A stretch of 6,190 nucleotides of DNA from Nitrospirota bacterium. GTDB lineage: Bacteria; Nitrospirota; Nitrospiria; Nitrospirales; Nitrospiraceae. The stretch lies in contig JACRQB010000127.1 in assembly GCA_016222925.1 (NCBI GenBank), positions 1 to 6,190 of the forward strand, written 5' to 3'. The position numbers were made by a program, and so were the translations under genes. The notes under the pieces were generated by a model. It was not told the origin of the DNA, made no database searches, and saw nothing but the letters and a program-made list of their open reading frames with translations. Position 1 is the stretch's first letter. Every line of letters begins with the position of its first letter. Of the stretch, positions 6,182 through 6,190 are shown in pieces.

Positions 6182-6190
6182 GTCTTTCCC

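Overview
The window holds two divergently oriented protein genes separated by a 566-bp intergenic region rich in dyad symmetry. The left gene (minus strand, cut by the left edge) encodes a GspD-type outer-membrane secretin. The right gene (plus strand, complete, 1409 codons) encodes a very large single-pass membrane protein that I do not recognise as a named family. It reads as TPR repeats, then a roughly 750-residue acidic Ser/Pro/Glu/Thr/Val-rich linker, one transmembrane helix, and a 390-residue domain predicted to be extracytoplasmic.

Organism: a secretin with a cleavable signal peptide implies a Gram-negative (diderm) bacterium. Base composition is moderately GC-rich, both start codons are GTG, and the coding style suggests a Nitrospirota-like or similar diderm. 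That placement is only an impression, because the window contains no phylogenetic marker.

Layout: 1-1385 (minus), secretin with signal peptide, N0 domain, one further N1-type domain and the beta-barrel secretin domain; the C-terminus lies beyond the left edge. 1386-1951, divergent intergenic region with no convincing gene but at least six inverted repeats: a perfect 14-bp palindrome just upstream of the secretin start, two bulged hairpins, a perfect 8-bp-stem hairpin and two shorter dyads. 1952-6181 (plus), the TPR/linker/TM protein, which carries an in-frame 252-bp tandem duplication inside the linker.

How they may work together: the secretin forms an outer-membrane channel for a type II secretion or type IV pilus-like machine. 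The divergent gene encodes a protein that would sit in the inner membrane with a TPR platform in the cytoplasm and a large periplasmic head. Its C-terminal motif (DPYTGLP...YSVGHDGKD) recalls C-termini of pseudopilin-type and other exported proteins. A role as a scaffold or accessory factor of the same envelope machine is plausible, but this rests only on gene adjacency and architecture. The most unusual items are this chimeric protein, its 354-residue lysine-free linker stretch, the recurring MPW-type motifs in the linker, and the structured divergent region.
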